From contig CAMPDV010002442.1 in NCBI GenBank assembly GCA_946699065.1, positions 1 to 64,000 on the forward strand: a stretch of 64,000 nucleotides of DNA, in the 5' to 3' direction. Both the position numbers and the translations under genes were made by a program. The stretch is from Loxodes magnus (Eukaryota > Ciliophora > Karyorelictea > Loxodida > Loxodidae). Shown here in pieces: positions 23,925 to 36,679 of this stretch (position 1 is its first letter; each line of letters opens with the position of its first letter). A model generated the notes under the pieces. The model had not been told where the DNA came from. It worked only from the letters and a program-made list of their open reading frames with translations, and searched no databases.

Positions 23925-24768
23925 TTTGTTAAAGCCATAGTAGTCAGCCATCTGACCTATTCTATCAGCTTGTCTCCATTAGTTTGTCTTGAATTCCTAC
24001 TAGGCTTAGTTAGGCGGTGTAGCACTTCATTAGTGCACCATCCTTTAATATTCTGAATAGTTTTCATCTTGCATGTAGCGTTCCTAATTATTTCTCCAAG
24101 GATTAAGATTTGAATTAAAGAATTTTTTAAAATAAATTTTTCCGCTTTATGTTGGATATATCCTAAATAGTTTTCTAAAAATATCTTATTTATTCTTTCT
24201 TTAAATTTCGCTTAGTTAGTAGAGTATTTTCATTGGTGTTATTTATTGCACACGTAGTATTTTATTCTTCTTTTAACCTATTATTCCTGTAACACTTATT
24301 TAATTTAAATTTACTACTTATTTTAAATAAATGTTTACTGTTTATTTTAATTTGAGGCTTCATTTTCTATTTCCATAGGGTCTGATTAATTCTGTTAAAT
24401 CGAAAATGGCGTAACCTGAATTTATTATTAAATTTAAAGAATTCTTTGCTCCAGTTTGTCTTCTATTTCTTATGATTATTAATATTGTTTCTCAAGTAAA
24501 GACGTTATTAGTTTTTCTAATTTTTCTACTTTATCAGTGAGGTATCTATTTTTAAACATAAACTCTTTTAATGACTTAGATAATATTTCTATTTGAGTTT
24601 GTGTCGGAAGTTTTTTTAGTTCTGGATTTCCAAGTGGTTAATGTTCGTCATATCAATTATATTTCTCACTTTCACTCATTGTAATTATTTCGCTTTTTTA
24701 TTTTTTAGAGAATTTTGCTGTTTAAATGTTTTGTTCAAAGTTATGTTATTTCTTAGAAGCCATTTTAT
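23925..24768 (-). mobile_element. Element E, copy 2 (left arm only)
   Basis: Close copy of 9410-10268, reading from ATG at 24763. It keeps TGA at the same place (YN-TGA-YDEH) and the UAC-bulge hairpin near 24015-24045. One base is missing just after the knuckle compared with E1, so the ORF is broken. The right arm lacks it, so it inserted after the arm duplication. Confidence 0.72.
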
Positions 24769-24824
24769 TTATAATATAATAATTATTAATTTACATTTTT
24801 TATATATTTTTTTTAAATTTTTTT

Positions 24825-25310
24825 AAACCGCCATAGTTGTTCGAAGGTGAACAACAAGGTCATCTTCATCAGAGGTTGGGGAAGTTAAGTACCCATAATC
24901 GACTTTATGTCTTCCTCTGCTTTGGTTTGACCTCGAGACATAAGATTCTTAGACCTTCGACACTGGCTTGACTTCGTTTATTTTTAATTCTGGAACTAAA
25001 AAGAAATAATATTGCGAGCTTCATCAGAGGTGGGGAATTTAAGTACCCATAATTGACACATGTCGTCCTCTGCTTTGGTGATGCAATGAGACGCAACTCT
25101 GCCATATCCTTAGACCTCCAGCAAGTATTAAAGATTACGAATATTCTAAAATTATATCAGTATTGAACATTTTTATCAGTACTGAATAATTATACCAGTA
25201 TTGAACAAGGTTTATCAGTATCTGATAATTTTATCAGTAACAAACATTCTTGTCAGTATGAAACATTTTTTTTTAAAGAGCTGCGCACCAATGAGAGTGC
25301 TACGCGCTCT
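24825..25310 (+). repeat. Family A short repeat, copy 2 (left arm only)
   Basis: Full-length A from AAACCGCC to GCTCTATAAT. It directly follows E2 in a T-rich stretch. The uninterrupted target is seen in the right arm near 47860-47880, so this copy postdates the arm duplication. Confidence 0.75.
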
Positions 25311-25632
25311 ATAATCAAATTTATTTATTTATACAAATTTATTATTTTTTATCAAATTTATTATTATTATTATAAATAAAAAAGTTAAAAATTAAACTAA
25401 AAGTAGAATTTGTATTTTTGAATTTATTTATTAAATATTAAAAGTTTTAATTAAAAAATAATTTAAATTACCATAAAATAATAAATAAAGAGCTAAGTTA
25501 ATTAAACTGCTAAAGAGAAAAAAATGTTAATTTTTTTTCTTTTATAAAAGTTCAATAAATATATAATTTAAAAATGCTTATTTAATATTTTTTGATATTT
25601 TATTAAAAGATAAAAAATTTTAAGGGCAATTT

Positions 25633-27957
25633 TTCTAGAAATTTATCAAATAATAAAAAAAATGTATGATAAGGCATTACTTAAAGACTTTATATTTGTA
25701 TATATAAACGAAATATTTTACACTCAGCTTAGTTTGTATTTCTTCGTAAACGTTCTTCTATTTAATAAATTTGAAATGTTTAATAAATAATTTATTTATA
25801 TCGTAGATGATCACGGAAAAAAATTAATTGCTACTTCAATTGATGTAGAAAAGATGTTTGATAGTATACATAGGAAATTACTTTTTGATCATTTAAGAAG
25901 ATTAAGGCTTCCATTAAACTTAATTCTTGCTCTAGAATCATTTTATAACAATATTGATGCTAAGTTTATTATTGATGGATATCTTACTAGATTAATAAAG
26001 ATTAAAATTGGTGATTATTGGGAAATAGTCATGGTTCTGTACTAGCAATTTTATACTATGATATTGCAAAAAGATAACCAGAAGACAATTAAAAAAATTA
26101 GGATTTAATATTAGTTCCAGATCTTTAGTTGTGCTTAGTTTTGCTGATTATTTAATAGAATTTGCAGATTTCTAAAAAATACCCAGAAACAATAAAATCA
26201 ACAGCCAATATTATTACTTGAGTAAGACTTAATATAAAAGCAAAGAAATGAGAAGTGATTTAGTTTTTTAAAAAAAGAAAAAGAAACTAAAATTAGCTTA
26301 AACATTAAAGGAATTGAAATCACATAGAAAGATTCAATTACTTATCTGGGCTATGAATTGGGTAGAAAGTATAACTTTAAATAAATTTGTGAAGAAAAGG
26401 TCTCTTCATATAGAAGTGCAATTTTGAAATCGATTGCTGTAATTTCCAAATATGGCATTTTATCTCCAATTAGATATAAGAATCTTTGTAAACTTTCATA
26501 TTATCCAAAGTAGAAAATGGAAGCAATAAAACACCTTGAGCGGTAATTTCATTAAAGGAATGATTAGAAAAATTACTAGATCACAAAGACTTATATCAAG
26601 ATTAACTTACAAATTTTCTTAATCTTCCTTTAATAATCTTTTTTTATTGATCTAAATTGACTTACATTTATCCACTCTTCGACATAAAAATTTATGTGTT
26701 TTTACTGTAAATAACTCAATTCAGCTAGGAAAATTCTAATTCAGGAATAGCCTTTTTACTTAAAAAATGCAATAATTATAACCTTTCCTACAAGAAATAT
26801 ATAGATAAAAGCATTTAAAAATATGATTTAGATATTTAAAAAACTTATGATTTCAAAGAGTTTAATAAGCATATCAATATCTAAATCTAAACAATTATTA
26901 TTCTAAGAATGCCTTTAAAGGAATGCAGTAATATCAAAAGTGAAAATATTTATTGATTAAATAGTAAGCAATTAAAATGTATTTCCAAAAATAACATACA
27001 CTAAATGCAATAGATATCTAATCCAAGAAACTATTTAAATCTATTAACTAAGGACTTTAACTAATAACTTTTAATATGAACTGATCAGCGATATATAAAA
27101 ACATAATTTAACAAACTTTGTTTATGCAGCCTAGAATTTGATACATTTGAGAACATTTTCCAATGAATCTTCATTTAGATATTTTTAGAATCTTAATAAA
27201 CACAAAATAATTAATGAAAAAGATTGAAGAAGACTAATTTTTATATGACTAAAAATATATTAATCAATAATTAAAAAAATAAGATGATTAAAGAAGATAA
27301 ATATAAAAAATATTTCATCAATAATTATTTAGAAGAATATTAAAGATTTTTAAAGTCTAGACTAAAGAAGAAATAGATCCTATTAAAAGAAACCAATAAA
27401 TAGATTTAATGAGCTAATCAAGTCCTTATCAAAATGAGAATGAAAGAGAGTTGTGATTGAAAATGCAGAAATTTTAATTAGACATAATTTACATGATTAT
27501 TTGCCAATAACTGTGCAATCATTTCTCAATTTTCAAATATTGAAACTCTTTTAGTTTTAATATTATTATTAAATAATAATAAAATTTAGAACCTAAAGAA
27601 AATATTTCAAAAAACATAATTTTTGATTATTTAAAAAAAATTCGAATAGAAAGAAACGATCTTCCTACTGATGCTGACTAAAACTTTGGTACCAGAATAC
27701 TCTACTATAAGAAATGCTCAAGAATCTTGGCAGAAATCAAATGGGATAAGATTTGAGGCATCGAGAAACGTCGATGATGAAAGATATTAGTTATTAAGAA
27801 CTCTTTAAATAGCACTCAAATCACATTCCTGTATAAGACAATATTGCTCTAGGAAATATTAGCACTAGGAGAGGCATTCAAAGAAGAAATTTAAAAAATT
27901 TAAAGTTTTCCTATAAGAATTTTGACTTTTGAGAGACTACGTGTTCTATAATTAAAC
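25633..27957 (+). mobile_element. LINE-1 of this window: reverse transcriptase part of a non-LTR retrotransposon
   Basis: RT motifs in order: SIDVEKMFDSIHRKLLF with the first catalytic-region Asp (25830-25880), HLRRLRLPLNLILALESFY, GNSHGSVLA after a frameshift (26020), SFADY in place of FADD (26140), then IKGIEITQKDSITYLGYEL (26300-26350) and an end with CLCSLEFDTFENIF, a C-terminal Cys motif like that of many LINEs. Several frameshifts separate these parts, so it is dead. No endonuclease domain precedes it here. The 3' end at about 27916-27957 (AGAAU/GUUCU stem, ACUACGUG, CTATAATTAAA) resembles the tail of families A and D. The right-arm copy stops at 46272. Confidence 0.75.
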
Positions 27958-29738
27958 TTTTAAATCCAATAGCTATTTATACGCTTTTTTATAAAAATTA
28001 AGCCTTAAAATAAAGTTAAAGAAATTTAAAATATAAATAAACATATTAAATTTAAAATATGTAATAAATTAGTAATTAAATTCACAATAAGTCAAGATAT
28101 AAGTTTCCAAGCTTATAAGCCAACTAAAATATTCAGAAAAAAAGGAAATTTATAAATTTAATATTTAATAATAGATCTATTTAGGTTATGTTAATTTTAA
28201 TAATTATTAAATATTTAAAATATAAATCAAATTTATCAAATTTTTATTCATGAGTAATTTTGAATTACATGCTTATAATTTAATCTGGATAATTTATAAA
28301 TTATAGTTTCTTATATTTTAATATTAAAGAATTTATATATTTAAATCTTATATTTTTTAATATTAAAATTTAATTTTCTATTTACTTCTAAGCTAAAATA
28401 ATGATCATTCTTTTCATTTAAAACTACTAGTTAAAAATTACAATTTTTTATATCTTTTTTAGAATTTTTAATTGTAATAAAATAAGAGTAAATTGTAAAT
28501 TTTATAAATTAAATTGAATTTAGATAAAAGGATTATTAAAAATAAATTTGCAAGAATTAGTTTTAAAATATTGAATTTTATAAATTATAAAATAAACTTA
28601 GGAAAAACTACTTTATAATGTCAAAATACTAATATCCTTATGTAGATTTAAATTATATTTTCAAGACGTGCGTTTTTACATATGCTATTCTTATTAAGAA
28701 ATTTTATCATGAAAATGCTAAATCTCAATCTCAAGTCTATTTAGTAAGAGAATGTTTATTAATTTGTTTTCTTAAATTTTCAATTATACTATTCATAAAT
28801 ATAATAAGCTTAAAATTTATTTAAATGGTGCTTATAGTTATGAATAACTTTTTTTACGTAAATCGTAATAGTTATTTTTTAATGAAGGTACAATTAATAA
28901 TCCCTTCATTATAACGTGCTCATTAAAGTTTCTTTCTGAGATAATGTCAAGTTTTTTAATTAAAATTGTAAAAAATGTTAAAATTCATTTCTTTATAAGA
29001 TTTAAGGCATAGATTCTTTGGATATTAAATTTTGGTATCATATAAAAATTTATTAGCTATAATTTTAAAATTTTCACTAAACAAAACTAGTTAGTTTTAA
29101 TTTTTCGTAGTTATATAATAATAAATAAAGAAGTTCAACTTTAATTAAAAAGTCTAACTTGATGTTCTAGATAATCTTTATAAAATCATAGGAAAATTAT
29201 CTATCTTTAAATTATACCTTTAACTTTTTAAGATAAATCTGAAATTAGTTTCCTCTTGCTGAATGCAATAAGATAAAGTATTTTCTAGATCTACAAATTT
29301 AGTTTGAAGATAAGTTTTAAGTTTAATTAATTTCCTCTAATTAATTCCAAAACTATTGCTATTTTTCTCTAGATTAATCTTCTTATTAAAACTTTCAAAG
29401 ATATGCTAAATATATCTTATTTAAATCAAGCATGCTAAGTATCAAATTATCATAGAAACTATTAAAATCTTAAATATTTTTTATAAGATAAAGCTCTTAT
29501 TTCTTTGCTAGATAAAAGCAATAATATAAATAAATAAATAAGAAGCAATTTATAAATTCTTGTTGGTTTATCTGAGTAGTAGCATAATCTATAATGCTAT
29601 CTTTATTTTATAAGAGGAAACTTATTAATGAAATTTAAAATTATGTAATAAATTATTTCAAGTATATTCTACTAAGGATAATTAGCTAAATTTATTTTGT
29701 AATTGCCTTTACAATGCAGAAATTTTAAGATCATTATA
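27958..29738. other. AT-rich DNA without recognised genes
   Basis: Start of the unique spacer between the arms. Nothing supported. Confidence 0.45.
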
Positions 29739-30569
29739 ATGAAATATCAAGCAGCTAGAGTATAAGCGATGACTGAAAAGTTTATCAGTTTATTCCCATT
29801 TCTAGAAGCTTTTAAGTAAGAACTTGTGAGCAATCTTGATTAAGAATAATTTTGCATTGGTTAATTATTAGTACTTTATTAACTATTTTAGAGTTAAATT
29901 TTCATGAATATAGATAAAATGATAGAAATAATTATAGCAACAGAGAATATAATGAAAAGATAAGCTAGCTTTCATTCATAGTTTATTGAGTAAATTCAAC
30001 TTATTTTGCAAATTTAAAATCTCGAATCATTATTTTCTTAATTTGAAAATTACTTATTACAAGATTTTAATGAAGACAATACTTAGTTAATAAGTGTTAT
30101 AAGTTCAGAATATGATGACTCATAAAAGACTACACATTGTGTCTTTCTAGAAAAATCAAAAAAAGAATATTAAGAAAAAGTAAAATCTAATGAAGAGTTT
30201 AAATAATTCAAAAAAATGAAAAGCAAATCAAGAGAAGTTAATTTGATAAGCAGAGAATATGAAAAAATTTCTGAAAATTACATTAATAAGTATATACCTT
30301 ATAATAAGCAAGAAAAAGTCAATAAAAACTAGAAAAAAAGTGGTTTAAATATGAAGCTAATAAAATCAAAGCATTAAATGAACAAGATATACTTAAAAAT
30401 GATAAAGTAATAAAAGAAATAACTAGAGTAACAATGTTTGATGGATATTGAAAATTTATAGTACTTTTAAGAATAACCATTCAAATAAAAATATGAATAG
30501 GAATTAAATGATGATATGTATAGAAAAAAGCAGAGAATCGGAGAATAAGATATGATTATGCTATAATGA
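29739..30569 (+). CDS. Unrecognised Gln/Lys-rich ORF, 276 residues
   Basis: The longest frame ending only in TGA in this part of the spacer, starting MKYQAARVQAMTEKFISLF just after a TGA and ending at TGA 30567-30569. It is mostly helical, with Leu/Ile/Gln-rich segments in the first half and charged Lys/Glu segments later (KKEYQEKVKSNEEFKQF). It uses TAA, TAG and CAA for Gln, like the ABC gene. After about residue 195 a neighbouring frame looks more protein-like (YEANKIKALNEQDIL), so there may be a frameshift and the gene may be a remnant. No family recognised. Confidence 0.35.
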
Positions 30570-31054
30570 AACTATAATATAAATGATGTCGATATTTTTA
30601 TAATTTATCATTTTTAATATTTAGCATTAAAATTTTCATACTTATATAAATATAGATTTAGATAAAATTTAATATATATGATTATCAAAATTTATTAAAT
30701 ATTTTATAATTAATATACCAACAAAATAAATCTCACTTTATTATTAATAAATTTAAAATTTAAGAGAAGCTTTTAATAGCTTTCAAATATCTAGCTTAAA
30801 GGTTCGTATTGAAATAAGCAAAAAAATGTCATCTTCCTAGATAAAAAATTAATTAAGAAATTATAAATGAGCTTAGTGTTTTCTATTCCTTTTTAGTAGG
30901 TATTTCATAAATGAAATTTTAAAATATTTTTATATGAACTAAGAGGTAAATAAATTCTACTTTAAACTTATTTATCTTAATTAGCAAATTATTTATATAG
31001 ATATGACTTAATTGCTTATTAAGATAAAATTAATAATAGAAATAAAACAAAAAA

Positions 31055-31126
31055 GCCTCCACGCGGGCTCGAACCACGGACCTTTCGCTTACTAAGCGAA
31101 TGCTCTGCCAACTGAGCCATAGAGGC
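31055..31126 (-). tRNA. tRNA-Thr (anticodon AGU)
   Basis: A complete 72-nt cloverleaf on the minus strand. Acceptor GCCTCTA pairs with the 3' strand before GGAGGC; the D arm is GGCTCAGTTGGCAGAGC; the anticodon stem TTCGC/GCGAA encloses the loop TTAGTAA (anticodon AGT); the T arm is CCGTGGTTCGAGCCCGCG-like with the GGTTCGA B box. No intron and no encoded CCA. A T6 run directly follows (31049-31054 complement), as expected for a Pol III terminator. Confidence 0.95.
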
Positions 31127-32455
31127 TTGTTAATATAAACATTGTTGAAATTATTTAAACTAATCTAAAATACTCTATAAAATCATAAAATAGCAGACTA
31201 TATATTTTTTCAACTTAAAAGAAATTATTAGTTTATTTTGCTTATTTTTTAATTCTAATATTTAGAAGCAAAGTTATATTAAAGTTAAACTGATCACATA
31301 ATGGATTTTTATATGCTTATTAATTTATTTCACCAACTAATTTAAAAAAGACCTATAAAATTGAAAATTATGAAAGATTTAGATTAAAATTTTAGTAATG
31401 TGATTTTACTACTAATAGCTTACTTTTTGAGCCTATTTTAATAACTAAAGTTAAAATAAAATTGATAAATATCTTCATTTAGATTTTTAAAGATCTCAAG
31501 CATAGCTAATATCTTTTTTAATAATTAAAATATAAAAATAAAAACTTCACCAAGTAGCATTGACTTTCTTTGAAAATGTTTATAAAGTGAAATTTTCTAA
31601 ATTTAAAATTAACTAACTAATGTAAAAAGTTCTTTAATACTAAGAATCTAATTAATAAAACTTGATATAAATGATGATATTTTTGAATTAAATTAAATTG
31701 CTTTGCAATCAGTTGAATTTTAGGCATTTTTATTAATTTTATTATATGATTGTTTTATTCTTTTCATATTCATTATAGAAGATATCTCAAATAAGATTAT
31801 TTTTATTTAATTTCAACTATTTTAATATTTTTAACTAGCGAAAATTTTTAAAGACCTCTATCCTCAAATTTTATCTCATTTAATTAGTTAATATAGATTA
31901 ATATATCTATATTATATTTTCATATAGATAATACAAATATTTATTATTTATTCCAGTTATCAATCCATTTCCTATTTCTTTTATTTTTCTTCTTCTTACT
32001 TTTATTTTATCCTAGTCATACTAATATTGCTGCAGTTCATAAAAATTGCAAATTTAACTAGAGATCTTCAATTCTCCTTCTTAATAATTTTTGATCAAAG
32101 CTTTTATATTTTAAAAATGATTTATTAGACTATTTTTAAGTATGAAAATTTAGCTAAAATAATTTTTTTTATATATTAAGATCTTTAGTAATCATATATT
32201 TTTAATCTTAGACTTACTAAATAAGATATTGCAGATTTTCACATATTTAATGTTGATCAAAGATATCTAACTCTCCACAGAGGTAGACATAAAAGCTTAA
32301 TTTGAATTGTTTTAATTATAAATATATAAGAATTATAGCAATTTTTTCAAAATTTGTATTCAGCAAATATTTCTCTGCTCCTAAATTTGTTTAACTTGTT
32401 TGTATTAATTTGAAATATCATGCTTTTATCAAAGTCTATTAAATAATAATAAATA
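31127..32455. other. AT-rich DNA without recognised genes
   Basis: No coding or RNA signal supported between the tRNA and repeat A3. Confidence 0.45.
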
Positions 32456-32470
32456 AATAAATTTGATTAT

Positions 32471-32950
32471 AGAGCGCGTAGCACTCTCGTTGGTGCGCAG
32501 CTCTTTAAAAAAAATGTTTCATACTGACAAGAATGTTTCTTACTGATAAAATTATCAGATACTGATAGACCTTGTTCAATACTGGTATAATTATTCAGTA
32601 CTGATAAAAATGTTCAATACTGATATAATTTTAGAATACTCGTAATCTTATCTACTTGCTGGAGGTCTGAGGACATGGCGGAGTTGCGTCTCATTACATC
32701 ACCAAAGCAGAGGACGACATGTGTCAATTATGGGTACTTAAATTCCCCACCTCTGATGAAGCTCGCAATATTATTTCTTTTTTGTTCCAGAATGCAATCC
32801 AAATTAAGCCAGTGCCGAAGGTCTAAGAATCTTTTGTCTCGAGGCCAAACCAGAGCAGAGGAAGATATAAAGTCGATTATGGGTACTTAACTTCCCCAAC
32901 CTCTGATGAAGATGACCTTGTTGCTCACCTTCGAACAACTATGGCGGTTT
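32471..32950 (-). repeat. Family A short repeat, copy 3
   Basis: Reverse-strand A, from its 5' end at 32950 (AAACCGCCATAG on the minus strand) to the tail hairpin at 32471-32506. The flanks share A/T-rich words, but a target duplication is not clear. Confidence 0.75.
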
Positions 32951-34700
32951 TAAAAAATAATATTTAATAAAAGTATACAATTGACATTGATCTCATCCTA
33001 TCTATAGCATCTTATCTGAAAATTTCTTTTATTATATATTAAATTTTGTTCGAGTTCTTTTTATGGTCTTCAATATTCCACACATCTATCTTATAATGTT
33101 AGATTTATTACTCCAGATTTTTAAAATATCTCATGTTATCATTCTTTGTATTATTAAAAATAAAAGCAATAGTATTGAGGATGAGCTAACATTTCTTACT
33201 ATAATCTAAATAAAAATTTTAAATTTTTAATATTTATGCAAAACTCAACAAATAGCCAATCGAGATCTATGGAGTAAAACTCGTTAAATCTTGTTTTTAT
33301 TTTAAATTGCACGCTTTGATACTTTTCTTTAACTAATAGTTATATTTTTCCTTTTTAAACACCGCACAGAATGGCTCATGAAATAGCTTCTGAAATATAA
33401 TCTTCTTTAAGAAGTAAAAAAACTCGAAAAATCTGATTAAAATTTTAAAGAGTAATAAACTGGTGTTTTGACAACTTTGAAATAAATCCTCTAACATATT
33501 TCTTATATTTTGATTATATTTCTTAGCAATGGACTATTTTATTATAACTTCATTAAAAATATTGCCAAGTTAATTACCTTCTTTAATCTTTTTATTTACT
33601 AATTGTTCAAATTTATGCTAGCATTAATAATTATATGTTTAAAAATGCTTATTTCTAAAAAGAACTTTCTAATACTCTTCTTTAAATAAAAGCTTAATTT
33701 TATTCATGTAAATTCTTTGCTCGTTACTTCATAATCGTAATAAACTTTAATAATTTCAATATTTGAAATATTGAGACATAATTGCATTATTATTATAATT
33801 TAATTATGCAAATTATTCAAATTATGCAAAATTTAAAAGTTTCTACGCTTTTAATCATGATTCTTTTACACTTTCATCTTGAAAAGTACATAATTAGCTT
33901 TTTAAATCTTTTATGGATTTCTATTAATAGGATTTTTTTTTCGCTATAGTCCTCAAAAATTCTTATAATGATCTAAATAATTCTTGATTTATTTTTTTTG
34001 TATTTATCTACTTTAATCAAAGTTTTTTGTAAATATTGGTTATTATAATTTTAGCTTCATAAAATTAGTCTTTTACAATCTTTTCCAGTAAATATTTTAT
34101 GATTATTAAATTTCTTAAAAAAGTCTACATTAAGATTACAGTTAAAAATTCCCTCAAATGTATCATATTTCTTTCTGCATAAAAAAGTTAATTGAATTAA
34201 ATTTTGATATATAGCTGATTCAGTTCGTATTAAAAAATAATACCACAAATCCTTAGTTTATAGATTGAAATAGTTTCTTGAATTATATGTCTTTTGTACG
34301 CCAATAAAAGGAAAACATTTAAACTAATTTCTATTTATTAATTTTGTTTTGTTGAGATGAATCTTATTAAAAGAGACTTTTTGCAAGAAAAGTTCCATTT
34401 TATTTAAGCCTAATATTATTAAATAATCTAATGAAAATTAATAGTCTTTAAGATATAAGCTCACTAAGACTAAGATTATTAGAATACGATATTTCTTAAA
34501 GTTAAATTTTTATTTGCTAGATTTGACTACATTTTTCATTCCTCTGTAAATTTTAGTTAAGATTTGTATATAAGTAATGTGATAGTTATTAATTGGATGG
34601 TGCTTTCAAAAATGTAAATCTCTTATACTTTAAAAGGCTAAGAAAAGTTAAATTAAGCATGAAATGCTAGGTTTTATATTTTATAAATAATAAATAAATG
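32951..34700. other. AT-rich DNA without recognised genes
   Basis: Scattered short frames only; none has coding character or homology that I recognise. Confidence 0.45.
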
Positions 34701-34704
34701 AAAT

Positions 34705-34875
34705 TATAGAGAACGTAACACCTCAATGATGCGAAGCTCTTTAATAAAGATTTTTAAAGTTAAAAAAATTCCTTGTTGAAGTCTCCCACAGTGCTAGCAT
34801 TCCCTAATGATTTTTGTCTTCTATAGGGCCGCGATCGGAATGCTAACCTAAGAGACCCTAGTATCAGGCATCTTT
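34705..34875 (-). repeat. Short repeat N (SINE-like, about 170 bp)
   Basis: On the minus strand it ends in the UAC-bulge hairpin (34707-34741; inner stem GCAUC/GGUGU, loop AUUGA), then CTATAATTTCATTTATTTATT. Upstream is a long imperfect hairpin: GTCTC (34781-34785) with GAGAC (34852-34856), and GTGCTAGCATTCC (34791-34803) with GGAATGCTAACC (34837-34848). A single copy here. Its body differs from A and D, so only the tail is shared. Confidence 0.5.
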
Positions 34876-34994
34876 CATAAAATAATGATAAAATAAGCAC
34901 AAAAAATTGTTTTTAAATTAAAAAAAAGGATAATTTTAAGTTTATAGTCTAAGAAGAGTCTTCACAGCTAATTTTCATTTGAAACCGTTCTCTT

Positions 34995-35741
34995 TCAAGT
35001 AAAGGATTGCGTAGGACTTCGTTAGTCCGTCATCCTTATCTCCCCAAGATCCATTTTTTCTTCTGGTTCTTCTTCAATTGTTATATTCCTATATTTTTGA
35101 GTTATAAAATTTCTTCCTATATATTAGTTCTGTCATTGCTAATCAAAAGCAGAAAAAATCGTCTAATATTTATTTCTTATTAATTCTTTCAATTTAAGTT
35201 TCTTTCAGCGTCTTTTTCAGCAATGATTCTTCTAGCATATATAGCACCGAATCCTTTTACGATAGAAATTAATCTTGCTTATATCTTATTATTATTATTC
35301 AGATTTAATTTTCCATTGGAATGCTGGATTACTAATTTTATGATTTTTAAATTACTGTTTGTTATTATTCTTACCTTTCTTAAAGTTGTTTTATTTGATA
35401 TTAAAATTAAGAAAATAGGAATTAAAATATTGGAGGATTCTTGAATAATTATTTATCAGTATATTTCAATTTAATTACTATTTACAATTAAATTTTATAT
35501 AAAGTTTCTTCTATGGCTGTGAATTATAGTCCAGCTATTAAATCAATTTTTCTAGTTTTCTATCCTTTATCTTTGTTATTTTAATTCGTATTGTATTTAG
35601 TTATTCGCTAATAAATTGATTATGTTAAGCTTCCTTAAATTATTTTTCTTAATCTAATTAAGGAACTTATTCTGATAGGTTTTATTATTTCTCTTATTTT
35701 TTAATAAATGAGTCAAAAGAGGATTGTTTCTTAGGTGCCAT
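34995..35741 (-). CDS. Element L: ORF1-like protein, relative of element E
   Basis: A 248-residue uninterrupted frame with TGA as Trp. It begins MAPKKQSSFDSFIKKQ like element E, is rich in Gln and Lys, then has the knuckle CYICQKNHCWKRRW (Cys-x2-Cys-x3-His) and an acidic end TIEEEPEEKMD, matching the size (245) and order of E1. Four TGA codons fall at LNW, HCW, RRW and QQW; the HCW one aligns with a TGA in E1. The hairpin at 35004-35036 (inner stem GGACU/AGUCC, loop AACGA, outer GGAU/AUCC) overlaps the 3' end of the frame. Element limits are about 34940-35745. Confidence 0.6.
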
Positions 35742-35774
35742 TTTATTATTATAATAAATATAAATACAAAATTA

Positions 35775-36650
35775 AATACTTGGTGTTCTTGCAGGTATTT
35801 CAATCTCTTTCCATTCAACTTCTAGATTTCTAGAGTGGTTAAATATAAAAAATCACATGTTTCTACACTTTTATCCTTGCATTCCATAATGTTCTTTAGG
35901 TATTTTTTCGCCTAGATAATGATTGATATCTTTATCTGTGTATTTTTCCGTTTTTTGCTGCAATATAATCTTTCTCTTTCTCTTTCTCTTTCTCTTTTTA
36001 GTTGAATTGTCTCAACTCTTTTTTCCAACTTCTTTCAGTAATTTCAGTATTCTAATTTAAATTTTTGAGTTTTCTAACATCTTTTCCATATATGCATTCG
36101 AGAGTTACAATAATACATCTCTTTGCTTCTCGTTCAGGTTTAAATCTTTAGTTATTTTCTTCTTCGATTATCACTGGTAATTTCCTTATTCTTGTAGGTC
36201 CATTTAATGCTGCAATTTTTGTTGATTTTCTTCTATTTGTTGATAAATTCTTTCTGCTTCTATTGATGTGCCATAATTAATTGTTCTGGTCTTGTGAAAT
36301 ATTTAAAATGCGTTAAGGTCTCTTTCTTAAGTTATGAGTCTCGATTCAATTTCCTCTGTAATTTCAAGTTTTTCCATCAGTCTATTATTGGCTTTCTATA
36401 TTTTTTTGACATTTTCCAGGAGGTCCAGTGTCACTTTATCAGCTAATCATAACTAGTTTGCGTTGTGATGAGACTCGAGACTTCCGAGCGCATAATACTT
36501 TTAACAAATTTCATATACTTTTCTTCAGAAGTGAGAGATTCAATTTGATGGTTGATCTTTTTGGTGCCCTTTTCCTACCTCTCTAGGATGTCTATAATTT
36601 TTGCTATTTTGGAGCCGCGAAAAATCCTGATTTGAATACTGACATATTTT
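35775..36650 (-). mobile_element. Element M: ORF1-like retroelement with zinc knuckle
   Basis: Minus strand. A coiled-coil-rich start precedes MYYCNSRMHIWKRC, close to the F knuckle CYYCNSEKHL-x-RRC, though the first Cys is Met. Its Trp is TGG (36086-36088 complement), where F has TGA. Two later Trp sites are TGA (36044-36046, 36035-36037), of which the first aligns with TGG in F. A hexanucleotide run at about 35970-35997 encodes alternating Arg-Glu. Frames shift at least once. It abuts the end of LINE-2 near 36650. Confidence 0.6.
35970..35997. repeat. (CTCTTT)n microsatellite
   Basis: About four and a half units of a pyrimidine hexanucleotide, giving an Arg-Glu run in element M on the minus strand. 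Confidence 0.8.
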
Positions 36651-36679
36651 TATTATGTAACTATATCATATTATAAAGT

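Larger units (their letters stand above)
8060..26956 (+). repeat. Left arm of a very large inverted repeat
   Basis: Base 8060 pairs with base 64000, and the match continues inward to 26956/46272. Every element in this arm has a reverse-complement partner in the right arm, in order, except E2 plus A2 (about 23925-25310). The two arms differ by scattered substitutions and small indels. The outer edge is undefined because the partner leaves the window. Confidence 0.93.

Noticed and set aside
24641-24826. Plus-strand ORF of 61 residues next to E2
   Set aside because: It is the antisense shadow of the E2 start plus AT-rich flank.
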